Shown here: positions 38,202 through 48,677 of the stretch, one piece after another
Layout of the letters: every line of letters begins with the position of its first letter
Numbering within the stretch: position 1 is the first letter of the stretch
NCBI GenBank assembly: GCA_037179385.1
Contig: CM074195.1
Coordinates: 29,406,222 to 29,470,221 of the forward strand
DNA: 64,000 nucleotides
Reading direction: 5' to 3'
Origin: Holothuria scabra
Taxonomy: Eukaryota > Echinodermata > Holothuroidea > Aspidochirotida > Holothuriidae
Program-made: the position numbers and the translations under genes
The notes under the pieces: model-generated
The model's database searches: none
What the model saw: only the letters and a program-made list of their open reading frames with translations
What the model was told of the DNA's origin: nothing

Positions 38202-38532
38202 GTTTGTTATGTTCGGATTTGTATTGTGTACCATAGCATCTGTACAATAGCCCAGAGTGATTAAGATATGCATTGTTAACCTGTTTTGATGTACAGATGT
38301 ACTGTAGAATACAAGTCATCTGGAAATCTTAAGCATGGTAAATTTATACTTTGAAGAAAATGTGGGTAGTTGGAAGGAATTTTTTTTCTAGTTTTGTGCA
38401 TGAAATTAGGTAGAAATTTTAGGAAATTTGATTTGCTTGGCAGAAAATGCATACTTTTTCTCACCCTGGTTTTCTCATAGTACAGTATATCAGCTTGCAC
38501 TACTGTAGTAGAAAATAGGGTTGAGGGAATTC
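38202..38532 (+). repeat. Local tandem duplication, left copy
   Basis: This runs collinear with 38584-38920: ccatagcatctgtacaatag, actttgaagaaaatgtgggt, ggcagaaaatgcatactttt and ctcaccctggttttctca. About 50 bp separates the two copies. Confidence 0.8.
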
Positions 38533-38583
38533 ACATCGATGACGTATACTTACCCCTTTGCTACATCTAAATTGTGAAGGAAC

Positions 38584-38920
38584 TGTTTGTTATATTCGGA
38601 TTTATACCTGGTACCATAGCATCTGTACAATAGCCCAGAGTAAAGATATGCATTTTTAACCTGTGTAGATGTTGAAAATAAGCCATTTGGAAATCTTAAG
38701 CAGGACAAGTTGATACTTTGAAGAAAATGTGGGCAGGTGGAACGAATTTTTTTCTAGTATTGTACTGTACATGAAATCAGGTAGAAATTTTAGGAAATCA
38801 GGTAGACATTTTAGGAAATTAGATTTACATGGCAGAAAATGCATACTTTCTCTCACCCTGGTTTTCTCAAAGTATACCAGCTTGCACTACAATAGTAGAA
38901 AAATAGGATTGAGGGAATTT
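38584..38920 (+). repeat. Local tandem duplication, right copy
   Basis: This partner of 38202-38532 has its own short internal duplication of aggtagaaattttaggaaat. Confidence 0.8.
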
Positions 38921-39224
38921 CCAAAACCAAAAATGCTGGCACATATTTAGAAGGCAATTTTGTCATGGAAACAAGAAGACCTACAGAAGGCATAGAAATT
39001 GTGGGAAAATTGGCTTGTTTGTGAGGAAATGTAAATTTTCTACAGCCCTGGTATTTAAACAGAAAATAATGTATACCACATGCATGGTCACACTGGTCAT
39101 AGTGATAGTTTTGAACATGTATGGTGAGTATTGGTACAGATGCTCTTAACTTTGATTTTCAATTCATTGAATTTTGAATTTATAAAGCTTGCTTGTAATG
39201 TAAGGTATTTATGTTTCTGAGGTT

Positions 39225-39505
39225 TTATACAGGCATTAACCCTCAAGTCAGGCTTTGAATTTTGAAGGGTTTGAGTACAAATTGCACACCATCACTCACC
39301 TCCAGGCAATAACTGTTATGGACATGTATTTTTCGCTCAAGAATGTTACTGTAGTGTGAACAAAATATGGATCTTTTAAAACCCAAGTTTTACAAAACAG
39401 CACACACTACTATACAGTACCTCTCCTTAATTTCCTGAGGATTGTGATTTTAAGCACACCTGGAAATTCTAAAACTCAAGGCCTGTAAAATTCAGTCTGT
39501 GTTTC
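39225..39505 (+). repeat. Dispersed repeat N, forward copy
   Basis: Inverted relative to 34560-34810, with matching blocks ttgcacaccatcactcacct and gcacacctggaaattctaaa. Confidence 0.6.
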
Positions 39506-39621
39506 TTTTTAGTAAGCAATAAAAAAGCCTATATGTCTCTGCATGACACTACTTTCATAGAGTATGAATAAAATGTGAAGTATACTAATGCTTTCAGTCA
39601 CCACTTAAACCCCTTCTCTAT

Positions 39622-40046
39622 AGCAGTGTTCCCATTTGATCCAGGGAGGTGGATCTTGATCTACCGAGGTGGATCAACGTCAGTTACCTTGATTGAGATC
39701 CGCGTTCCCATTTGAGTGAGTGCGGTAGATCAAACGTGCTTTATGAACACATTGCGCAAGCTCGAAAAGGTCACCGATGTTTACAAGTCGGCCTGCCATG
39801 CATTTTGTATCGATGTATCACAAAAACATACATGAGTGTAACCGGAGATCCAGGGTCACTTGATCTACCGATGTGTTCCCATTACAAACTTTGATCCAGC
39901 GTGGTGGATCTGATCTACCCCGAACAGTCGATCGAAATCGGTGGATCTTGTTCTTGAGTGAGTGTCGTTGATCTGCGTTCCCATTAGTGTTTGATCCACC
40001 TCTGTAGATCAAGATCCACCTCCCTGGATCAAATGGGAACACGGCT
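39622..40046. mobile_element. MITE family C, copy 1 (425 bp)
   Basis: Long inverted ends include ttcccatttgatccaggg / ccctggatcaaatgggaa, with ggtggatc/gatccacc words repeated subterminally. A 3-bp direct repeat TAT flanks it. It has the same length as, and is nearly identical to, 58629-59053. Three-base duplications fit PIF/Harbinger, although the usual TTA/TAA target is seen only at the other copy. About 40050-41235 otherwise holds a possible SINE head and a family A scrap (40910-41030). Confidence 0.85.
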
Positions 40047-40689
40047 TATGGCATGGTTTCGCTGCAAAACCATAGTACTGTACTCCGTTGCATCCTGGAA
40101 AAGCTCATTTTATACCCATGGTGGAGTATTGTTTTTTGGACATGGAATAGGCTTTAAGAGGAGATATTTCACACATTATGCACCCTCTTGGTCTATAGCA
40201 AGTGCAAACAAGGCAACATTCATAACAAAAACTTAGTATTTTGCAGAACCCCTACATGTACTGTACGTAATATGATACGATAGGGGTATGATACGGACTG
40301 TTCCCCTTCCGTAGTGAAAGGGTTAGGGGAAAATTATTGTGTTTGTTTTCCAAAAAATTTCATCTTTTTGAAAACTAATATTTATTGACACAGGTTGATA
40401 GATTATCAAAAATAAGGCAATATGGTAGCCTTCTTTTCAAGGGAAAAGTTTCCCACAGATAGAAATTCAGTTTTTTGTTGCTCATGAATAATTTGTTCAC
40501 CAAATCTGTCAACATTTCAATTGATGTAATGTCCATGGCTCTACTTGCACATTTAATTTTAAAGAGATGTACTGTAGCTATTGTTGGGGTTTATGATTAA
40601 AACTGAATTGTTGGATATTGTCTGAGCCATTTTCTTTGTACAGTTGTACTCTTTGTTGGATCATTTCAAACACGATACTTCCCTTTAAT

Positions 40690-40800
40690 AGTGTTAGCTC
40701 CCACATGGAACAGGAGATCAGAATGAATTCCACTGCTCCTGTTTCCCTGGATCAGATGTCCAGGGTTTGAACCCCCATGTTAGGAAGAGACCACAGGCAG
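40690..40800 (+). mobile_element. Possible tRNA-derived SINE head
   Basis: A B-box-like gggtttgaaccccc (near 40765) follows sequence like the S2 head (cagatgtccaggg). No clear A box or body is seen. Confidence 0.3.
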
Positions 40801-41239
40801 AGTATAAAAAAAGTACAAAGTAAGAAAATAAAATAAAAAATGAATGGGGAAACAATGATGGTGGATCTAGGTGACCTGAGATCGAAGCACATGAATGATA
40901 TCATGCATGTACAGAAAGTTCTTATTTATATCTTCAAAGTATCTTTCTGAAGAACTTCATTCAGTATTGCCTATTTTACATTTGAAGAGAGAAAATGGCT
41001 CTCAATACTCAATTTTAAAACAGTACAGTTCTTGTTTTTTAACGAAACCACATGCAAAAACACAAACACCTGTGTTAGTAATGATACTTGCAGTATATTC
41101 TTTCAATTTCATTTTCAACTTCATATTTGTGGTTTATCACAATTTTTGTAGTTCAATATATTCCTTATATCATACAGAACTTTTCACACTGCCCATTGGC
41201 AAATTTAATTTACAGGAAATATTGTTGCTGAATCTTTAA

Positions 41240-41491
41240 AGGTCAAAATCAGTCTTCTCAACTTGAAGTAGTGTAGTATACTGTCCTGTTTCATGACTGG
41301 CTCTTAAGGGTCATGTGACAGTATTTTTTCTCTTCATAATGTGAAATTTACTAGGAATCACTGCTTGGTTTACCCTGAGTATGCAATTGAAGTTCTAAAA
41401 TATTATACAAGATGCTTTAAAGAGAAGTGAGAAAAAAATTGTGAGATTTAGCTGTTGCTTCAAAATAAGTTTGGTATGACAATAATACCCT
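41240..41491 (-). mobile_element. MITE family A, copy 4
   Basis: TTAA at 41236-41239 and 41492-41495 flank it. Reverse orientation: ctgtcctgtttcatgactgg, gtcatgtgacagta, tttagctgttgcttcaaaat. Confidence 0.85.
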
Positions 41492-41495
41492 TTAA

Positions 41496-41725
41496 AGTAG
41501 GAAAGTAGTCACACCAACATAAATTTTGAAGCAACAGCCAGATCCCACAGATGTCTTCATATTTTGCTTTCAAATATCGTTCAAGGTAATCACTCTACTG
41601 TAGCTCCCAATTTTCATAATTTAGTGAGAAAAGTATTGTCACAATGTCACGTGACTCTCAAGGGACAATCATGAAGTATGTCAGACTCCATACTGATCTA
41701 AATTGTGGTGAACTGCATTTTTTCT
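41496..41725 (+). mobile_element. MITE family A, copy 5
   Basis: It shares the TTAA at 41492-41495 with copy 4 and the TTAA at 41726-41729 with the next B element. Interior: attttgaagcaacagccaga and an intact gtcacgtgac E-box. Confidence 0.8.
41646..41655. promoter_or_regulatory. Perfect GTCACGTGAC E-box within MITE A
   Basis: This 10-bp palindrome matches the MiT/TFE (CLEAR) consensus. It sits 10 bases from a degenerate CCAAT box (gacaatcatg). Other family A copies carry CpG-decayed versions. It is a sequence match only; nothing shows binding. Confidence 0.5.
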
Positions 41726-41729
41726 TTAA

Positions 41730-42034
41730 AGGCCCAGTTCTCTCACCACAAACAGTACCGGTTCTCCTAACCTTCTTACTTAAGCCCCTCCCACAATTGT
41801 CTGAAATTCATGCTCATCCAGATACTGTACAATCTCAGTTTATTATTGCTTCAAGGTGAGTAAAGAAAAACTCAATTTATATAATCAAAATACTCTCAGT
41901 ACCAGTCATGCTGTGTAATTTAAGCTTTGGTATTCTGCATTGTTTGAATTAGCTGTCAATCAAAGAGCTGAACCAATTGAGAATTTTGGTACCTCTGTGC
42001 CAAAATTGTAGTTTGGGGTGAGAGGTTTAGCCCT
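41730..42034 (+). mobile_element. MITE family B, copy 8
   Basis: TTAA at 41726-41729 and 42035-42038 flank it. It starts aggcccagttctctcaccac and ends gggtgagaggtttagccct. About 42039-42889 has no recognised feature. Confidence 0.85.
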
Positions 42035-42889
42035 TTAAGCTACAGTAGCAATGTGCACGAAATTATAAATTGTATACAGTATATGCCAGGAATGACTCGA
42101 TAAACAGCAATTTACACTTTCTTTTTTCTGTGAAATTACTTTCAGAAGTAGGTTTGGATATTACTTGCAGTTAATCAGTGGGGAATGCATGCACAAGTAA
42201 AAAAATTTGTACTTAAACCACAAGAATATGTGCTAGTCATATACAGTATTAATAGTTAATAAAAATAATTCTGAAACATGAAACTTGTCCTTAGGGTGTG
42301 CGTTGTGTCAGATGGATTACTATAGTTCCTCTGCTGAAGATATCAATACACTGGATGTCGACAGTTGGATGTCTGTGGAAGATGAGAATACATGTATTTT
42401 GTTGAGATTAAGTTGAATTGAAATGGTTGCTCAACTTACAGTCTGAGAAGCTGCTTGGATATAACCTTCACTCTGATTTGGGATTGTAATTTCACTGTAA
42501 CTAAGGTAACCAGCAATTATAAAATAGTTGGAATTAATCTGGTTTGTGAGATTGGGTTAGAAATTGGTTAGAAACTTGATATTCTGTTCTTCCATGTACA
42601 TATCAGGACTGTTTTGTGGTTGAGTTTTCCTTGCCTCGCAAGTAACCATGGTGTGGTGCTTTATGGTATCATTTAGGACAAATTCAATTGAATGCTCATT
42701 GGCCTTAGTCTTCCCCAGTAGTTTTTCTGAATGTTTGCACACTAAAACTACCTCTTACTTCACATACATCTTCATTAGAGAACAAGAGAACTGTGCTCTG
42801 TAGAACTTTATGAAATATTCCAAAGCAAGGGGTTAGGTTAGGTTACAGTAGATGGAGATTTACAGATCATTTCCTAGTAAGTGGTTTAA

Positions 42890-43070
42890 GTGGAGCTAGC
42901 CACAGTCCTTTTTTCAGTCATGGATCACTGGCTTGTTTTTCCTCCTCCAAAATGCTGAGCACCAAGCACAATGGCAGTATAGGTTCTATTTTTAAAGTCT
43001 TCGGTATGACTAAGACAGGACTGAACTCCCACCCAACTGGCTCTAACCACTTGTCAACTTTTTTTGCAGC
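42890..43070 (-). mobile_element. SINE S2, reverse decayed copy
   Basis: agctagccacagtccttttt, gtcatggatcactggcttgt, aggttctatttttaaagtct and ggtatgacta match the reverse S2 body, and the tRNA-like head is truncated (ggctctaaccacttgtcaa). Confidence 0.55.
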
Positions 43071-43500
43071 TCTGTAATTATTGTCAGGTGATGTACACCA
43101 TATACTTAATCCAATTTAAAGGAAAGCAAAGCAATACCTATGGTCCAGTGGGTATAAATCAACTCTTGATTGCTTCAGAAGCTAGCTCTAAGTTTTGAAA
43201 AGAGACCAAGTCCAGGTTAAATAAACAACTATGCATGCCCAGAATTTCTTGCCTACTGACACACCAAACTCTAGTTACTGTAGTATGAATTGTAAATGAC
43301 AGTAAACTTGGGGGCTATTATTTATGGGTGTAAGGCCAAAATAACAGATGTATTATGTGTAATGTTTCTTGACTACAAGAGCTATCTAAGTGTACTGTAC
43401 TGTAGGCCTATTGTGTCCATTTAATGCTACATATTTCCAGTTATAATAACCATACAGAAGATATGCAAGGGGATGGGGATTGAAAGGCAGAATTCAATGG

Positions 43501-43536
43501 GGAGGGGGTTGGGAGGAGGTGGGGGGGGGGGGGAGG
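43501..43536 (+). repeat. G-rich tract, quadruplex candidate
   Basis: ggaggggg, gggaggagg, then 13 consecutive G. Several G-runs of at least three lie within 36 bases. Confidence 0.7.
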
Positions 43537-43767
43537 TTGTTGAATGGCCATGTACAAAAGTATTTATGGAGTACCTGAGTAAGCAATATAATTTGAATTG
43601 GGTCCAATTTTGTGGTTTATGTATGCTTTGCTTGATGTAATTGCATCTATGAATGTCATTTAGGGTCAATGTAGTGGTCAACAAAGACTGATCATTGCAG
43701 GCAATGTGTCATCAAACTTAGGTTATCTCCCATAAAGTATGTGACAGGTACAATGGACATGAAATAC

Positions 43768-44017
43768 CAGGGATGGAATTACTGAGGGTTGAGCAGGGCA
43801 ATGCCATTTTGGGATCAGGTTTCAGGGCAAGTCATGTGAACTGAGAGGGCACCAAGGCAAAATAAGTGATTTTGTACTTACCACAGTGTAATCTCACATG
43901 TAGGGCATTGAGGCCAAATGGCCTTGATGGTCATTCAATTTTATAGGGCAATAAACCAATGGCTAAAAATATGAAGGCCATGGCCTTTTTGGCCTAATTC
44001 TATTAATTCTAGCCCTG
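43768..44017. mobile_element. hAT-like MITE family H, copy 2
   Basis: The ends cagggatggaatt / attctagccctg are flanked by AAATAC (43762-43767) and GAATAC (44018-44023), a 6-bp duplication with one change. The interior is inverse to 7322-7565 (aaggccatggcctttttggc, tgagagggcaccaaggcaaa). Confidence 0.75.
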
Positions 44018-44054
44018 GAATACTGTACCTCTCTGGTTGGTGTCAAAGCATTAG

Positions 44055-44304
44055 AAGGGGAAATGCAGTCACCCCAACTTGAAGTACTTAGTCTAGAACA
44101 CTATCCTGTTTCATGATTGGCTCTTAGAAGTCATATGACATTTTCTCTCCTCAAATGTGACAGTTTTTCTGATTATCTTTCCTTGAATATACAATATTGA
44201 AGTGCTTAAGTATGTTGAAAGACACTTTAAAGATATATAAGAAAACAATGGTGAGATTTAACTGTATTGCTTCAAAATAAGGTTTGGGCAACTGTTCTTG
44301 CCCT
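44055..44304 (-). mobile_element. MITE family A, copy 6
   Basis: TTAG (decayed TTAA) at 44051-44054 and TTAA at 44305-44308. Reverse orientation: actatcctgtttcatgattg, aactgttcttgccct. Confidence 0.8.
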
Positions 44305-44319
44305 TTAAAATGATGAGTC

Positions 44320-44600
44320 CATGCTTAAAATCATGGTGAACTATTTGCTGCTAAGGCATTGGACTTGTGAGTGAAGGGTTGCATTTTGAGCCCTGCTGGA
44401 TTCATTAAGTTGTGGTTTTGGATAAGATACTCTACTTGTAGTATTCCATTCAACATTGGAGTTAAAGGATACATGTGAGGCAGGGATGTGTCTGGTGCTG
44501 ATTGGTGACACCCAGCACTCCATATTCTCTCAGCACTCCAGGCGAATACAACTCTCCCCACCCAATGCAAATCTTCCTAATTAGACCTAATTAAAACTAG
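44320..44600 (+). mobile_element. Decayed tRNA-derived SINE (type S3)
   Basis: A tRNA-like order (tgctgctaaggcattggact ... B-box-like ttttgagccctgctgg) is followed by gttgtggttttggataagat, similar to the common SINE body motif gttgtgtccttgggcaagac. It is heavily mutated. About 44600-45440 has no recognised feature. Confidence 0.45.
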
Positions 44601-45439
44601 CCCCAGATTCATTCCCTTAAGTAAAATGAGGTTAAAATTGAAAAATAAATGACTGCAAAACAGGTTAGATGGTATGAGGTGGGATAATAGGTACTTTTCC
44701 CAGATCAGACAATTACCCGGCCCTCAAATTTGGCTAGCTGAATCCCTGCTGTGAGGTAACTTCTGTCATTTTTACTCTGATTTAGTTGCTGCCGCTATGG
44801 AGGAATTGTCTCAAGGGTTTGCTTCTGCTGACTTGGCCTAGGTTAATATTTGTGTGAAGCGATTGATTTGAACTTGTTCATGGCCAGGCTCTATGCACAA
44901 CTCAGATAGCTTAAACTGTTAAGTCTTCATACCTGAATAAACAAGTTCCACATGCAAATTTGTGATGTTGTATTTCAACCATATGGCTAGTCAGGTGACT
45001 GCATAATTAGTGTAATTTGCATTTAGAGAGCTTTCTATATAGGAGATGTAGGAGCTGCTCTCAATGGTCAGCTGTGCCACCTCCCTGCAATGGGCAACTC
45101 CTCCCTGTATGATTGTGCACAGACTACAAGAGTATTAAAATCCACAAGCTTTTGTCAGGATTACTCCCTTCATTCATTGTAAGAGCTGTGGTTTCTCTGA
45201 CTGAATCAGCTTCAATCTTCTCTCAGTTGTGTGCTTACTTACATGTGAAGGACCACAAATCCCTTGTAAAGAATACTTGTAGTGTTAGTGGTTTGTTTGT
45301 AAATCCTTCTTGCAATGTTTGCACCAAAGGACAAGCTTAGTTGTGTGTCAGAAGCTGAAACTTTGGCCGTGAACAAAATGTAGAAAATGTGTAGGCCTAA
45401 TCTGCAGTACACAGTTTAAAGATTGCATAGATCAGCCAT

Positions 45440-47205
45440 ATATGGGAAGTTTTTGGTTCCTTGTGTAACAAAGGAACCTATGCAGTCACCTTGGCGTATG
45501 TATGTGTGTGTGTGTGTGTGTATGTGTGTGTGTATGTGACGGATTGGAATGCGAGGTATGTGGTGCGATAACTCAATAACCGAGTGATCAATTTTTTTCA
45601 AACTTGGTATGTATGTAGATGTTGTGGAGTAGATGTGCCCTATCGTTTTTGGTGGAGGTCAAAGGTCACTGGTGATCACCAGAGGCCAAAAACTGAATTT
45701 CTGTTAGTAGCTGTAACTCAGTATCCGTTGTTCAAGCAGTGGCATCATTTTAGGATAAGTTAGATTGGTAGGAGGTGAAAATGTTGGTACATTAACCAAA
45801 ATAATTGGAAAGGGTCAAAAGGTCAAAAAGTAATGTTTTATTGATATCTTGCCACTGAAACATTTTAGAGGGGTGGTGTAATGGAGATTTGTGTTCGTCT
45901 AAGTGAAATGCACGTGATGACCCCCCTTGACCTCACTTGACCTCATTTGACCTTTTGACCTTTGTGACTTTTTTGTGACTTTTTTGTGACGTCAAGATTT
46001 GTCTTGATCAGACGAACCAAAAAGGCTATTACACTACCCTCCTACAATGTTCGTTACTTGAGTTACTGACATTTAAATGACAGGCTAGTGTGTACATGTA
46101 GGTCATATGTAGGCCTATTGCAATGCCAGGTATGCGGTGCAATTACTCAATAACCAAGTAACATAGTGGAAATAATGGAAAGTTGTGTTCGTCTAAGTAA
46201 AGTGCACGTGAAGACTCTTTGGGTCTTTGTTCAATTGGTTTAAAAGTCCAGCTGAAGTTTAATGCCTTTAGACAAATGCAATGTATAAAAGAAAAGAAGA
46301 ATTATAACCCCCTCTCAGTCTAAAAGCAGTTTAGTTAACAATCAGGACAGTAATGCAATTATTATTAAAAACAACCTTTTCCTCACATACAGTATTGAAT
46401 AAAGTTATTCACAGTGCAAGCTAAGATTCCAATTTCAATAGTAAAATATGAAAGCAGTTTCTCTTCTTTACCTCTGCTTTTACCCTAGGGACTACAATGC
46501 TGTTTCTAACACCCTCTTTAGGTTAAAAGGTCAAGTTGAAAGTCATTTATTAGATTCTACAGAGCTATGTTTGTTTCTTGGTCTTCTAGCCAAATTGTGA
46601 AGAAGAAATTGGTGGTAATAAATCACTATTGGGCTGCCTTTAGTAGCAGAATTGTGGGCTTTTCCTTATTTTTGCTTTTCAGGCAAACACATTGGGTAGT
46701 CTAAAGGACAACCATGACATAATTTCTAGTCATCCATCATACATTTTGGTGGTCAGGAATGACCAGATGACTTTTAAATTTCTTTGGTGCAGAAGAGACT
46801 GTGTTTATTTAAAATCAGTTTTGATCTACTTTGACTGTATTTGACCTTTGTGACTTCTTTTTATGGTCTGGATTTGAATTGTTGAGATTGACCAAAAAGG
46901 CAATTAACTAACCTCCTATACTACCCCAAACTCAAGTAAATGACATTTTAGTGAAAGGTGATGAATGTATTTGTCGCATGGAAGTGGGCAGTGTGCAGTG
47001 TGATAATTTGAAAAGTTTAGTGTTCCATTTCTCTCAAACGGCAAGTGCTTGTATGATTTTGAAATTTAATGTGCCCCTATGTTTTTGGGTGATGGCCAAA
47101 AGTCATTGGGGTTAAAGGTGCAAATTATGCCTTACCTTGGGACTACCTTAATACAATATCATCTTTAATGCAAGGAACCATAGTGCCCTTGGGCTCTTGT
47201 TTTTG
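45440..47205 (+). repeat. GGTCA-rich dispersed repeat with microsatellite
   Basis: It begins near ttccttgtgtaacaaaggaa, then a (TG)n/(TATG)n microsatellite (about 45496-45540), then ataactcaataaccgagtga. The body is loaded with AGGTCA/TGACCT words and ends near atgcaaggaaccatagtgcc (47169 on). Similar repeats are common in marine invertebrates. It is non-coding. Confidence 0.55.
45656..45668 (+). promoter_or_regulatory. Perfect DR1 nuclear-receptor-type motif
   Basis: AGGTCA-A-AGGTCA, the consensus for RXR/HNF4/COUP-type dimers. Four further TGACCT half-sites lie at 45928-45961. These are sequence matches inside a repeat; binding is not shown. Confidence 0.45.
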
Positions 47206-47865
47206 ATAATATACAACATCTTGGTCAATAGTGGAAAATGTTCTACGGGTGTATGTAACAGTAGGCTTTGGAACTTGTACATAAAATGGTTTGGACAAGG
47301 TCTGCGTCACTCTAGCATGTTTGGAATGATGTTTTTTTTTTATTGGGATTCTTTACACCTTCTATTTACCTAATCTGCTGTGAATTGATGCTGATTTCTC
47401 ATTAATAATATCAATACCCTTGCTATACCTGAAATATCATTTTGTGAACTCATTATGTTATTTAGAAAACAGAAGTAACTTGGCCCCACTACACCTACAT
47501 ACCCCCTTTTCCCTTCCTCAAAACAGAAAAAAGTTAGTCTTATTTACATTAGTTTAACTATAGACGAATCCGGACACATTGTGATGGTCTGATTTCAGTC
47601 GGCCATAACTGGGTTCCGTCACCTTAAAATCTTTCGTTTTCCTTGCTTACCTCTATCATGGGTGGTTGTACACTAATTTTTATCTTGAATTCTCCAATTT
47701 CACTTAATATGAGGGTTTGAAATTCATGTAAACAATAAATAAAGACAATTTTAAGCTGATGGACCCCACTAATGGCTGCCTACAGTCACAAAAAACAAGT
47801 GCTAATCGGATTCATCTATAAAGGCATCATGAGAGCTAATCTCTTGAATTTTATCCCTTCCACAG
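47206..47865. other. Intron end before the kinase-loop exon, unfeatured
   Basis: AT-rich sequence ending in the acceptor cttccacag. No repeat family was recognised in it. Confidence 0.5.
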
Positions 47866-48039
47866 AAACCAAATAAAGGAAACAACATGTCCAAAGCAGG
47901 TCATGAACCGACCAAGCAGACCAGCAGTGGAGGTCACATAATACCAGCATCCTCTCTGGATATACTAGATAGAGAATTAGGGAGAGGAGAGTTTGGTAAA
48001 GTGATGCAAGGAATATGGACTAACTCAGAGGGTCAAAAG
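47866..48039 (+). CDS. TNK2: ACK/TNK-family tyrosine kinase, second coding exon (linker and ATP-binding loop)
   Basis: Fifty-eight codons lie between a good acceptor (cttccacag, ending 47865) and donor (gtaagg, from 48040), phase 0 at both ends, so the exon joins directly in frame to the SAM exon. About 27 polar linker residues (KPNKGNNMSKAGHEPTKQ and following) lead into HIIPASSLDILDRELGRG and then EFGKVMQGIWTNSEGQK. This is kinase subdomain I with the glycine-rich loop GxGxFGxV. The I(I)P lead-in and the QGxW after the loop are typical of ACK/TNK kinases. The catalytic VAxK lysine should open the next exon, which is not in the window. The linker is shorter than in human TNK2. The exon is flanked on both sides by long repeat-rich introns. 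Confidence 0.85.
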
Positions 48040-48419
48040 GTAAGGATTAGATCCAGGCATCAGTCCCATCCTCACACATTACCCCACCCCTTCCCCCTCT
48101 TCCACCCATTGAAGATGGCAGGTATAGCTTTTGTGGTAACTTTTTCACACTGTTTCTTCAGCAATGAGGAAGGGTTAACATAATGTACTTCAGAGTTATG
48201 AATCCCACCTAGGAATGGAATAAAAACTTATCTTTTCCCAGAGAGGTGCCTCCTGGGATATTTTCACTATTGCTAAAAATAGGAAAGAAATCATTGCTTT
48301 TGAGTTTGCATGTGTGTGATATTTGCAGATGTTTGTGACATACTGTTCCAAAACGAACCTTGAAAGACTATTTCTCTTCTGTTGAGACTCGTATGACATG
48401 AGCCAAGTGGTTTAATTAA

Positions 48420-48677
48420 AGGGCAGGAGCAGTCATCCCAAATTGAAGAAGTGTAGTAGACTGTCCAGTTTCATGGCTGGCTGTTGGGAGTCCGGTGACA
48501 ATGTTTTTTCTCTTCAAATGTGAAATTTACCAGAAATAACTGCTTGGTTTACCTTGAATATGCAATAGTATTATAAAGTCATAAAATGTAATGAAAGATA
48601 CTTTGAAGAGAAATAAGATGAAAATTGTGTTTTTTAGCTTTTCCTTCAAAATAAGTTTGGGGGACTGCTCTTTACCT
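48420..48677 (-). mobile_element. MITE family A, copy 7
   Basis: TTAA at 48416-48419 and 48678-48681 flank it. It starts agggcaggagcagtcatccc and ends gggactgctctttacct. It lies about 380 bp after the kinase-loop exon. About 48682-50416 has no recognised feature. Confidence 0.85.

Larger units (their letters stand above)
26659..47865 (+). other. 21.2-kb intron of the ACK-family gene
   Basis: The intron begins gtatgt and ends cttccacag. No further convincing exon is seen inside it. The SAM exon and the next exon join in phase 0 and together give a complete SAM-linker-kinase start, so none is needed. It is filled with MITEs, hAT elements, SINEs and simple repeats listed separately. Confidence 0.75.

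Noticed and set aside
45416..45601. His/Thr-rich antisense ORF
   Set aside because: It is the translation of the TG/TATG microsatellite.
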